NCBI GenBank assembly: GCA_023414985.1
Contig: JAEZLY010000091.1
Location: 1 to 5,092, forward strand
Reading direction: 5' to 3'
Origin: Bacillota bacterium
GTDB taxonomy: Bacteria > Bacillota > Clostridia > Lachnospirales > Lachnospiraceae
DNA: 5,092 nt
Both the position numbers and the translations under genes were made by a program. The notes under the pieces are model-generated. The model was given only the letters and a program-made list of their open reading frames with translations, was not told the DNA's origin and searched no databases. Of this stretch, positions 1 to 4,557 are shown piece by piece. Each line of letters begins with the position of its first letter. Positions within the stretch are counted from its first letter, which is position 1.

Positions 1-49
1 TTATTAGATTTTCAATCGCACAGTCTCTTTCAACCATGCTGTCATATTC
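1..49 (-). other. rplK downstream spacer at the window edge
   Basis: This is the sequence immediately after the rplK stop codon. In related bacteria rplA (ribosomal protein L1) follows rplK, and its start codon and ribosome binding site would lie outside the window. No convincing start codon with a Shine-Dalgarno sequence, hairpin or terminator is visible here, which fits continued transcription into rplA. Confidence 0.4.
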
Positions 50-475
50 TTACTCTTCTACTGTTACGCCCATGCTTCTGGCGGTACCGGCGATCATGCT
101 CATCGCTGCTTCTACGCTTGCTGCATTTAAGTCGGGCATCTTAAGCTCTGCAATCTTTCTTAACTCAGCCTTAGAGAGCTTTGCTACCTTTGTCTTGTTA
201 GGAGTAGCGGAACCGGACTTCAGATTAAGAGATTTCTTAATTAAAACTGCTGCCGGAGGAGTCTTTGTAACGAAGCTGAAGCTTCTGTCAGCATATACGG
301 TAATAACAACGGGTGTAATAATACCGTCCTGATCTGCTGTTCTTGCATTAAATTCTTTTGTAAACTGAACAATGTTTACACCATGCTGACCGAGTGCGGG
401 ACCTACCGGAGGAGCCGGAGTCGCCTTGCCTGCTGGAATCTGTAATTTGATATAACCTGTAACTTTTTTTGCCAT
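50..475 (-). CDS. rplK: 50S ribosomal protein L11
   Basis: L11 binds the GTPase-associated region of 23S rRNA (helices 43-44), where it supports factor-dependent GTP hydrolysis and, in many bacteria, RelA activation. The 141-residue product is the usual family length. It starts MAKKVTGYIKLQIPAGKA. The proline-rich N-terminal segment with PAPPVGPALGQHGVNI (about residues 20-35) is the L11 hallmark that faces the factor-binding site. The C-terminal RNA-binding domain includes the KTPPAAVLIKK segment (about 71-81) and ends near GTARSMGVTVEE. The ATG at 473-475 is preceded by a perfect AGGAGG (485-490) with a 9-base spacer. It is the fourth gene of the rpmG-secE-nusG-rplK run, separated from nusG by 139 bases of structured leader. 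The frame is intact from ATG to TAA. Confidence 0.98.
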   Translation of the reverse strand: MAKKVTGYIKLQIPAGKATPAPPVGPALGQHGVNIVQFTKEFNARTADQDGIITPVVITVYADRSFSFVTKTPPAAVLIKKSLNLKSGSATPNKTKVAKLSKAELRKIAELKMPDLNAASVEAAMSMIAGTARSMGVTVEE

Positions 476-496
476 GATAGCATACCTCCTGATAAA

Positions 497-526
497 TGTG
501 GTGTTTGCGGGGATTTCCCTCCCACG
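497..526 (-). promoter_or_regulatory. Putative ribosomal protein L1 binding site in the rplK leader
   Basis: Read on the minus strand, the RNA contains CGUGGGAGGG, a short GGGAAAUCCC hairpin, and then CAAACACCACA. GUGG near 525-522 can pair with CCAC near 501-498, enclosing an asymmetric internal loop and the inner hairpin. The pairing flanks GUGGGAGG and ACACCAC closely resemble the GGUGGGAGGC...AAUACCACC strands of the L1 stalk base in 23S rRNA. L1 is known to repress the L11-L1 operon in E. coli by binding such a mimic in the rplK leader. The element ends just 6 bases before the rplK Shine-Dalgarno sequence, so bound protein could block initiation. The rRNA comparison is from memory and was not aligned by computer. 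Confidence 0.6.
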
Positions 527-532
527 TTAACG

Positions 533-567
533 AACTGTAAGCCAAATATCTTAGTGGGCTTACGGTT
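533..567 (-). repeat. Third hairpin of the nusG-rplK leader
   Basis: GTAAGCC and GGCTTAC form a perfect 7-bp stem at 537-543 and 557-563 around a 13-base loop. Outside it, a single mismatch is followed by three more complementary bases (533-535 with 565-567). The outer three bases overlap the second tandem hairpin, so the two foldings partly exclude each other. No U-rich tract follows, so this is not an obvious terminator. It could be part of an RNA control element, an RNase processing site, or a dispersed palindromic repeat. Confidence 0.55.
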
Positions 568-614
568 AGCGGCTGCAAAGCCGACTAACTTTGACGGCTG
601 AAAAGCCAATCAAC
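565..614 (-). repeat. Two tandem 25-base hairpins directly after the nusG stop
   Basis: Two abutting 25-base units occupy 590-614 and 565-589 and begin at the base right after the nusG TAA. They match at 18 of 25 positions. Each folds into a GGCU/AGCC stem with a 4-base loop (UUUC or UUGC), a bulged U and a lower stem. The lower stem is UUGA/UCAA in the first unit and UUAG/CUAA in the second: G-C became A-U and A-U became G-C. A U-G pair also became C-G. These paired changes argue for a maintained RNA or DNA structure. Function is unknown. Confidence 0.65.
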
Positions 615-1136
615 TTATCTGCGAACCTTTACTTCTCCGAAACCAATCTCAACGGGGGTTTCTCTTCCGAACATATCCACGCTGATTGTAACAATCTGCT
701 TATGAGTATTGATTTGTCTGATCACACCTGTCGTGTTCTCCCATACACCGGAAGTAACGGTAACGGTATCACCAATTTCAAAATCAACGGATACTTCATC
801 GGATTTAATTCCCATGCTGCGCATCTCAATGTCCGATAACGGAACCGGTTGTTTAGAGTCGGGGCCAACGAAGCCTGTTACGCCTCTGGTATTACGTACC
901 ACATACCATACGTCATCATTCATGACCATATGAAGGAGTACATATCCAGGAAACATCTTCTTCTGTACACGTTTCTTAACACCATTCTTCACTTCGATGA
1001 CATCCTGCATCGGCACAGACACTTCCAAAATCTGATCCTGCAGTTTCATGCTTTCAATTGTCTTCTCAATGTTCGCCTTTACTTTGTTCTCATACCCTGA
1101 ATAGGTGTGAACAACGTACCAATTAGCCTCTGACAT
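615..1136 (-). CDS. nusG: Transcription termination/antitermination factor NusG
   Basis: NusG binds the RNA polymerase clamp, modulates pausing and Rho-dependent termination, and links transcription to translation. The 173-residue protein has the expected two-part layout. The N-terminal NGN domain (about residues 4-110) includes WYVVHTYSGYENKVK, MFPGYVLLHM and WYVVRNTRGVTGFVG. The C-terminal KOW domain (about 118-173) ends in FGRETPVEIGFGEVKVRR. The usual Gly-Pro-Phe segment at the KOW entry is replaced by SGVWENTTG, a local divergence. The ATG at 1134-1136 is preceded by a GGTGAGG-like Shine-Dalgarno close to the start. Only 10 bases separate it from the secE stop, so the two are probably translationally linked. 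The frame is complete. Confidence 0.98.
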   Translation of the reverse strand: MSEANWYVVHTYSGYENKVKANIEKTIESMKLQDQILEVSVPMQDVIEVKNGVKKRVQKKMFPGYVLLHMVMNDDVWYVVRNTRGVTGFVGPDSKQPVPLSDIEMRSMGIKSDEVSVDFEIGDTVTVTSGVWENTTGVIRQINTHKQIVTISVDMFGRETPVEIGFGEVKVRR

Positions 1137-1146
1137 ATCCTCACCC

Positions 1147-1359
1147 TTATCCTAAAAAGATTCCAATACCGAGTTCAACAAGATAATCCAGTACGTAAAT
1201 AATTAATCCTAAGATAACGGTAGTACTAATGACAGCAACTGACAGCTTACCCAGAGCTTCCTTGTCAGGCCAGATAATTTTCTTGAACTCAGCCTTTAAG
1301 CCCTTAAACCAGCTTTTCTTTGGAGCATTTTCGGTTGTAGCGTTTGTCATTTCTCCCAT
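1147..1359 (-). CDS. secE: Preprotein translocase subunit SecE
   Basis: SecE is the small membrane subunit that clamps SecY in the SecYEG protein-export channel. The 70-residue product has the single-membrane-segment form usual in Gram-positive bacteria. It has a polar, charged N-terminus, then the conserved amphipathic segment WFKGLKAEFKKIIWPDKEAL (about residues 17-36), in which KKIIWP is the family signature. One hydrophobic transmembrane stretch follows (about 40-69). The chosen ATG (1357-1359) has an AAAGGA-type Shine-Dalgarno about 9 bases upstream. A second in-frame ATG three codons later has GGGAG only two bases before it, which is too close, so the first start is preferred. It lies 23 bases after rpmG and 10 before nusG. 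Confidence 0.97.
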   Translation of the reverse strand: MGEMTNATTENAPKKSWFKGLKAEFKKIIWPDKEALGKLSVAVISTTVILGLIIYVLDYLVELGIGIFLG

Positions 1360-1382
1360 GGTTTCATTTCCTTTCAGATTAA

Positions 1383-1532
1383 TTATTTTGTTTCTTTGTG
1401 TAAAGTGTGAGTCCGGCAGAACTTACAATACTTCTTGGTTTCCATTCTGTCTGGATGTAACTTTTTTTCCTTGGTCATGTTGTAATTACGCTGTTTGCAA
1501 TCAGTACATGCCAATGTGATTTTTACGCGCAC
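1383..1532 (-). CDS. rpmG: 50S ribosomal protein L33, zinc-ribbon type
   Basis: L33 is a small protein of the large ribosomal subunit. Translation of the minus strand from a GTG at 1530-1532 gives 49 residues, the normal bacterial length, beginning (M)RVKITLACTDCKQRNY and ending FCRTHTLHKETK before TAA at 1383-1385. Cys9-Cys12 and Cys36-Cys39 form two CxxC pairs, so this is the zinc-binding form rather than the Cys-less paralogue some bacteria express under zinc limitation. GTG is chosen because it has a strong GGAGGTGG Shine-Dalgarno (1538-1545) at the right distance and gives the expected N-terminus; no in-frame ATG is available there. It is the first gene of the operon, about 90 bases downstream of the likely transcription start. 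Confidence 0.97.
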   Translation of the reverse strand: MRVKITLACTDCKQRNYNMTKEKKLHPDRMETKKYCKFCRTHTLHKETK

Positions 1533-1569
1533 AATATCCACCTCCGATTTCTCTTGTAGCGCTTTTCGC

Positions 1570-1599
1570 TTAAACTATGCAACAGGCTTTTTTAGGCAT
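1570..1599 (-). CDS. Possible 9-residue leader peptide MPKKACCIV
   Basis: In the rpmG 5' leader an ATG at 1597-1599 opens a reading frame MPKKACCIV followed by TAA (1570-1572). A GAGG sequence lies about 10 bases upstream, across a run of nine T residues. The frame overlaps the right arm of the leader hairpin, so translating it would disturb that fold. Two adjacent Cys codons invite comparison with attenuation leaders, but so short a frame can arise by chance and no codon bias or homology can be judged. Confidence 0.2.
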   Translation of the reverse strand: MPKKACCIV

Positions 1600-1612
1600 A
1601 AAAAAAAAGCCT
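1584..1612 (-). repeat. Hairpin in the rpmG operon 5' leader
   Basis: On the minus strand AGGCTTTTTT (1603-1612) and AAAAAAGCCT (1584-1593) form a perfect 10-bp inverted repeat with a 9-base loop. The loop contains GCCT, which can alternatively pair with the first AGGC to make a smaller hairpin, so two folds compete. No T-run follows the stem on the minus strand, so it is not a normal intrinsic terminator. It lies about 10 bases downstream of the predicted transcription start. Confidence 0.45.
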
Positions 1613-1628
1613 CTTTCTTTGCTTTCTT

Positions 1629-1657
1629 AATATATCATACGCCGGTTTGTACGTCAA
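1629..1657 (-). promoter_or_regulatory. Sigma-A promoter of the rpmG-secE-nusG-rplK operon
   Basis: Read on the minus strand, the -35 box is TTGACG (1652-1657, 5 of 6 to consensus). The spacer is exactly 17 bases, and the -10 box is TATATT (1629-1634, 5 of 6), preceded by TGA as an extended -10. The predicted start is near 1622, giving a leader of about 90 bases before the rpmG GTG. This strength suits a ribosomal protein operon. Confidence 0.85.
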
Positions 1658-1694
1658 TACATTTTTTTCTATGCACTTTTTATGATTTATAGGA

Positions 1695-1728
1695 AAAGAG
1701 AAGAAGAAAATTGCTTCTTCTTCTCTTT
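1695..1728 (-). terminator. Hairpin terminator downstream of the protease gene
   Basis: A 14-bp perfect inverted repeat (1695-1708 with 1715-1728) has a 6-base loop. On the minus strand the stem is AAAGAGAAGAAGAA paired with TTCTTCTTCTCTTT and is followed by TCCTAT. It lies 65 bases after the protease stop codon and about 40 bases before the rpmG operon -35 box, the right place to separate the two units. The stem is AT-rich and the U-tract is interrupted by CC, so efficiency is uncertain. Confidence 0.6.
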
Positions 1729-1792
1729 CTATTATTAACGTATTCTTATGAAATAATCCTATACATGTTACTGATCATCGGCTTTTGTTCAA

Positions 1793-4021
1793 TTAACCTG
1801 AGGAAGCGGCCTTCACAATGATCGTACAGACAGCGGTTAGGCCGCTGGACGTTCGTACGGTGATTTTCGCCTTACCGGGTGACTTCGCTGTAATCTCCCC
1901 GTCCTCTGATACAGTTGCCACGGATTTATTCGAGCTTGTGAACGTAACCGTATCCGTCGTATTGGATGGTGTCATATTCCATGCAAGGGTATAACTCTGC
2001 TTCGGCTTTAAGGTCTTCTCTGTCTTGGCCAGCTTTAGCTTTGTCGCCTTGACTGTCTTTACGGTAATATGGTTGACCGTCATATTGCCCCTGTAATCAA
2101 TGGCAAAAATCGTATAGGTTCCATCCTTTTTCACCCTGATTGTGGCCTTCCCGTCAATTAAATCTATCACAGAGCCCACATCTGACGGAAGAAATTCGGA
2201 TGCCTTTCTATTCCCGGACATAAACTCGACCCGTTTGACCAGGCTCTGATAATCGCTGACTCTTAAGGAAATGGAACGTGTTTTATAATTATCTGCTACT
2301 GTAAAGTTGGCTTTTATCTTCGGAGGCGTTGTATCTTCTTTTACCTCATAAACCTGAACCGCCTCATTCCCTGCATAATCTGATGCATAGAAGGTATAGG
2401 TACCGGCTTTCGAGATGCTCACCTGATTATCCTCCACCGGTGTTCCCAACACTCCGTGTCCGAAATCCTCTGCCTCTTTCATTCCAAGACTCCATCTGAG
2501 AACACGGATACCGGAGGGTCCTTCATCAGATGCGTTCACAGGTACCAGCATATCCCCCTTCTCATATAAGGTAGAAAAGCTCATGATCGGAGGCTTGTTA
2601 TCCCGGGTCAGATCCTTAGCTGACAGTAACGCTTGATATGCACTGGGTATTCCTGCATTTTTAAGACGCCCCTGCAAACTTTCTATCGGTTTAACGGATT
2701 TCACAAGAAGCTCTTTCACATTGGAAGCATAGATATGATCACTGCAGGCATACATGATTGCCGCAACTCCGGTAACCTGAGGTGCTGCCATGGAGGAGCC
2801 GCTTAAAGAAGCATAACTGCCTACTGTCGTACTGTAAATATCCTCACCCGGAGCAGCCAAATCTACAGAGTTGGGCCCGTAATTGGAATAATTGGTCAAT
2901 TCACCTTCTGCATCGATGAAAGTAACGGAAATCAGATTATCCAAATTCAAATCAGCCGGATAAATCGGCTTAACATCGTTATTTTCTCCGGTATTTCCTG
3001 CAGCCGCTACGAAAAGCATATTTGATTCCTGTATCACCTGCTTCAATGCATCAACACTCTGTGAGGTTCCCCAGCTTAGGTTACAAATATCAGCACCCAT
3101 CATGGTTGCATACTTGATTGCTTCTATCGCACTGGAAAGACTGCCGGTACCTTTTGAGCCGCCGTTAATCTTTAATGCCATAATCTTTACATCCACGTTT
3201 CCGGCAATTCCTGCAATGCCGGTACCGTTATTGACAGCCGCTCCGATAATACCGGCAACATGAGTGCCATGATCGTCATTATCTTCCGGAAGCGCCATGT
3301 ACTTATTATATTTTGTTGAATATTTATAATGGCAGACTGTAGAGTCATTATTGTAGAAGTCCCAGCCATAATAATCATCAATGTAACCGTTTCCGTCATC
3401 GTCTATCCCGTTATCCTTAATCTCGTCCGGATTCTCCCACATACGGTTTGCCAGATCCGGATGCTGATAATCAACACCGGTATCAACAACGGCAACTACT
3501 ACCTGCCGCTTTGCTGCCTGCATTTCCTGGAGATTGTCCCAGGCCTGTGTCACATCCATATCGATATCCGGAGTTGAATTAACATCCATCTTGCCAAGCT
3601 CGGACAGATACAGATAAGATCCCGGGTTATCAATTGCCCATTGGGCATCCGCATAGGTATCGTTACTGAAGCTTAAAGGAGAGAGATCGATATTTCCCTG
3701 AACCTCGGATATTTTCGAATTCGCTTTCAGGCTGTCCAGAACATCATAGTAATCCGAACTGTTCTTTACCGACAGCAGGGCATAATCATCAATATGATTC
3801 ACAACTTCCACCGAACCGTTATATCCTGCGGCTAAATCCTTCAATTCCTGATCTGTAACCTTATCCTCAAATATGGCGACGATCTCTCCGCCCGCATTTA
3901 TGTAATCCTGCTTTTCCCTATCAGTGTTTTTCCCTGAGGAGGCTAAAGTAAATCCCATAATAAGCAAAAGCAACCACATGCTCTTATTCAATTTTTTCAG
4001 TTTATTTTTTCGGTTGTTCAA
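1793..4021 (-). CDS. Secreted subtilisin-family (S8) serine protease with Ig-like C-terminus
   Basis: The 742-residue product is an exported subtilase. Residues 1-29 form a signal peptide: a Lys/Arg-rich start, then the hydrophobic WLLLLIMGFTLA, with no lipobox Cys. Residues about 44-112 look like an inhibitor-type propeptide. The S8 domain spans about 172-465, with Asp180 in VVDTGVD, His251 in DDHGTHVAG, Ser410 in LSGSSMAAPQ (GSS instead of the common GTS) and oxyanion Asn343 in AAAGNTG. An Asp/Gly/Asn-rich loop (about 203-216, NGIDDDGNGYIDD) resembles calcium-binding loops of related subtilases. Two Ig-like segments follow, each with a GTYT-x(4)-DY-x-GN motif (near 540-552 and 634-646). A Big_2-like domain (about 656-737) closes the protein. 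No LPxTG, SLH or other anchor is seen, so it is probably released or held by the Ig-like domains. The start is TTG with GGAG 8 bases upstream; the next in-frame Met (15) would cut the signal peptide n-region. Natural substrate is unknown. Confidence 0.93.
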   Translation of the reverse strand: MNNRKNKLKKLNKSMWLLLLIMGFTLASSGKNTDREKQDYINAGGEIVAIFEDKVTDQELKDLAAGYNGSVEVVNHIDDYALLSVKNSSDYYDVLDSLKANSKISEVQGNIDLSPLSFSNDTYADAQWAIDNPGSYLYLSELGKMDVNSTPDIDMDVTQAWDNLQEMQAAKRQVVVAVVDTGVDYQHPDLANRMWENPDEIKDNGIDDDGNGYIDDYYGWDFYNNDSTVCHYKYSTKYNKYMALPEDNDDHGTHVAGIIGAAVNNGTGIAGIAGNVDVKIMALKINGGSKGTGSLSSAIEAIKYATMMGADICNLSWGTSQSVDALKQVIQESNMLFVAAAGNTGENNDVKPIYPADLNLDNLISVTFIDAEGELTNYSNYGPNSVDLAAPGEDIYSTTVGSYASLSGSSMAAPQVTGVAAIMYACSDHIYASNVKELLVKSVKPIESLQGRLKNAGIPSAYQALLSAKDLTRDNKPPIMSFSTLYEKGDMLVPVNASDEGPSGIRVLRWSLGMKEAEDFGHGVLGTPVEDNQVSISKAGTYTFYASDYAGNEAVQVYEVKEDTTPPKIKANFTVADNYKTRSISLRVSDYQSLVKRVEFMSGNRKASEFLPSDVGSVIDLIDGKATIRVKKDGTYTIFAIDYRGNMTVNHITVKTVKATKLKLAKTEKTLKPKQSYTLAWNMTPSNTTDTVTFTSSNKSVATVSEDGEITAKSPGKAKITVRTSSGLTAVCTIIVKAASSG

Positions 4022-4033
4022 GGTATCATCTCC
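4019..4033 (-). promoter_or_regulatory. Ribosome binding site that decides the TTG start of the protease
   Basis: On the minus strand GGAG is followed by 8 bases and the TTG start codon. An ATG directly abuts GGAG but is out of frame and closes after three codons (MIP), so it cannot start the protease. TTG initiation usually lowers translation and may limit the amount of enzyme made. Confidence 0.7.
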
Positions 4034-4100
4034 AGTACGATTAAGGAAAGTCTTTTGTTATTCTCATGTTAGGCTTCGTTATTGGCAATTGTGTGGCAGA

Positions 4101-4130
4101 ATTATAACAATTTTGTTATAAAATATGTAA
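4101..4130 (-). promoter_or_regulatory. Probable promoter of the protease gene
   Basis: On the minus strand a perfect -10 box TATAAT lies at 4101-4106. No good -35 is seen: the hexamer 17 bases upstream, TACATA (4124-4129), matches only 3 of 6. The predicted start is near 4094, giving a leader of about 73 bases. The weak -35 suggests dependence on an activator, and repeated sites lie just upstream (4148-4205). Confidence 0.55.
4102..4121. promoter_or_regulatory. Perfect palindrome over the protease -10 box, candidate operator
   Basis: TTATAACAA and TTGTTATAA (4102-4110 and 4113-4121) form a perfect 9-bp inverted repeat with a 2-base centre. It covers the protease -10 box and the spacer, where a bound dimeric repressor would block RNA polymerase. 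It is AT-rich, so chance is a real alternative. The binding protein is unknown. Confidence 0.45.
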
Positions 4131-4147
4131 TATTATTAAGTATTTAA

Positions 4148-4205
4148 TGTAACTGATTGATGTAACTGATGCGAATGGTAGATGTAACTGATCGATGCAA
4201 CTAAC
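4148..4205. repeat. Four spaced direct repeats upstream of the protease promoter
   Basis: TGTAACTGAT occurs exactly at 4148-4157, 4161-4170 and 4183-4192, and a diverged copy TGCAACTAAC at 4196-4205. Start-to-start distances are 13, 22 and 13, so the block is also an imperfect double copy of a 35-base unit. Read toward the protease the core is ATCAGTTACA. The repeats lie about 54-111 bases upstream of the predicted start, a typical activator position. They may be regulator sites or simply a small tandem duplication. Confidence 0.6.
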
Positions 4206-4207
4206 GC

Positions 4208-4334
4208 GACAAAAGGTCAGGCTGTTCGTGAACAGCCTGATTACAAGCATAAGAAGGCCTCCGGAAAGACGACTTTCCGAGGGCCTTCTTATGCTTGTTT
4301 ATCATGTCACCTCATGGTGACATGACCTTTTGTC
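4208..4334. repeat. 127-base cloverleaf element: terminal inverted repeats enclosing three hairpins
   Basis: The ends GACAAAAGGTCA (4208-4219) and TGACCTTTTGTC (4323-4334) are perfect 12-bp inverted repeats. Inside are three hairpins. Hairpin A (4217-4240) has 11-bp arms and a GT centre. Hairpin B (4243-4298) has 17 bp, a G-T wobble, one mismatch, 7 more bp and an ACGA loop. Hairpin C (4302-4325) has 10-bp arms and a TCAT loop. A and C each share three bases with the outer stem, so the junction can branch-migrate. Nearly every base is paired. It contains no plausible gene and sits between two divergent promoters, so it is not a normal gene-end terminator. It may be a non-autonomous mobile element, a structured RNA, or a DNA cruciform site. 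Its strand is undecided; a TTTTAT follows it only on the plus strand. Confidence 0.7.
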
Positions 4335-4336
4335 TT

Positions 4337-4396
4337 TTATACTCATATACTATTACACTCTTATACTCTTTTAATCCTATAATCCTGTAATCTATA
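4337..4396. repeat. Degenerate 8-base-period repeat tract
   Basis: Directly right of the cloverleaf are four in-phase octamers, TTATACTC, ATATACTA, TTACACTC and TTATACTC (4337-4368). After TTTT come three more, AATCCTAT, AATCCTGT and AATCTATA (4373-4396). The tract is AT-rich with pyrimidine bias on this strand and has no coding potential. It looks like slippage-derived sequence. Confidence 0.5.
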
Positions 4397-4418
4397 CGCA
4401 GCTGATAGGGAGGGCAAA

Positions 4419-4469
4419 TTCGACGCACATCGACAAATATCCATAATTTGGGCTCGCAATTGCGACAAA
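4419..4469. promoter_or_regulatory. Cluster of Spo0A-box-like sequences
   Basis: Relative to the reverse-complemented 0A box TTCGACAAA, three candidates occur: TTCGACGCA (4419-4427, 7 of 9), ATCGACAAA (4429-4437, 8 of 9) and TGCGACAAA (4461-4469, 8 of 9). The first two are exactly 10 bases apart, on the same face of the helix, and the third overlaps the -35 region of the rightward promoter. Spo0A is widespread in Clostridia. The matches are short and unscored. Confidence 0.3.
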
Positions 4470-4482
4470 AATATGCTATAAT
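4454..4482 (+). promoter_or_regulatory. Extended -10 promoter of the rightward regulator gene
   Basis: A perfect TATAAT (4477-4482) is preceded by TGC, giving an extended -10. The -35 hexamer 17 bases upstream, TCGCAA (4454-4459), matches only 3 of 6, which an extended -10 can offset. A 12-base perfect palindrome TCGCAATTGCGA (4454-4465) covers the -35 and could be an operator. The predicted start near 4489 gives a leader of about 70 bases. Confidence 0.6.
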
Positions 4483-4557
4483 TAAATAAATAAAAGCATA
4501 TTAACCATCGAACCCACTCCGGTTTGTTTTCCTTCATAAAAGAGAGGAGGTAGTTTC

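Noticed and set aside
36..332. Plus-strand open frame of 98 codons
   Set aside because: It is antisense to rplK, which is unmistakable by protein sequence and ribosome binding site.
591..1100. Three plus-strand open frames opposite nusG
   Set aside because: They are antisense shadows of nusG, with no ribosome binding site and no recognisable protein.
1360..1383. A tRNA-Trp gene between rpmG and secE, as found in some clostridia
   Set aside because: Only 23 bases separate the two genes, so there is no room for a tRNA.
1229..1692. Two plus-strand open frames opposite secE, rpmG and the operon promoter
   Set aside because: They overlap the well supported secE and rpmG genes and the sigma-A promoter and look like noise.
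1766..1776. A sequence similar to the ATCAGTTACAT repeat downstream of the protease stop
   Set aside because: It is a single imperfect copy far from any promoter and is most likely chance.
3187..3577. Open frames on both strands inside the protease gene
   Set aside because: They lie inside the Asp/Asn-rich part of the catalytic domain and are other-frame shadows.
4208..4334. Retron RNA, riboswitch or CRISPR interpretation of the cloverleaf element
   Set aside because: No reverse transcriptase, cas gene or spaced repeats are present, and I recognise no conserved riboswitch core. A plain terminator is also unlikely because no gene ends there.
4470..4502. AATATGC and GCATATT inverted repeat flanking the regulator -10 box
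   Set aside because: The 7-bp AT-rich arms are 19 bases apart and too easily due to chance to list as an operator.
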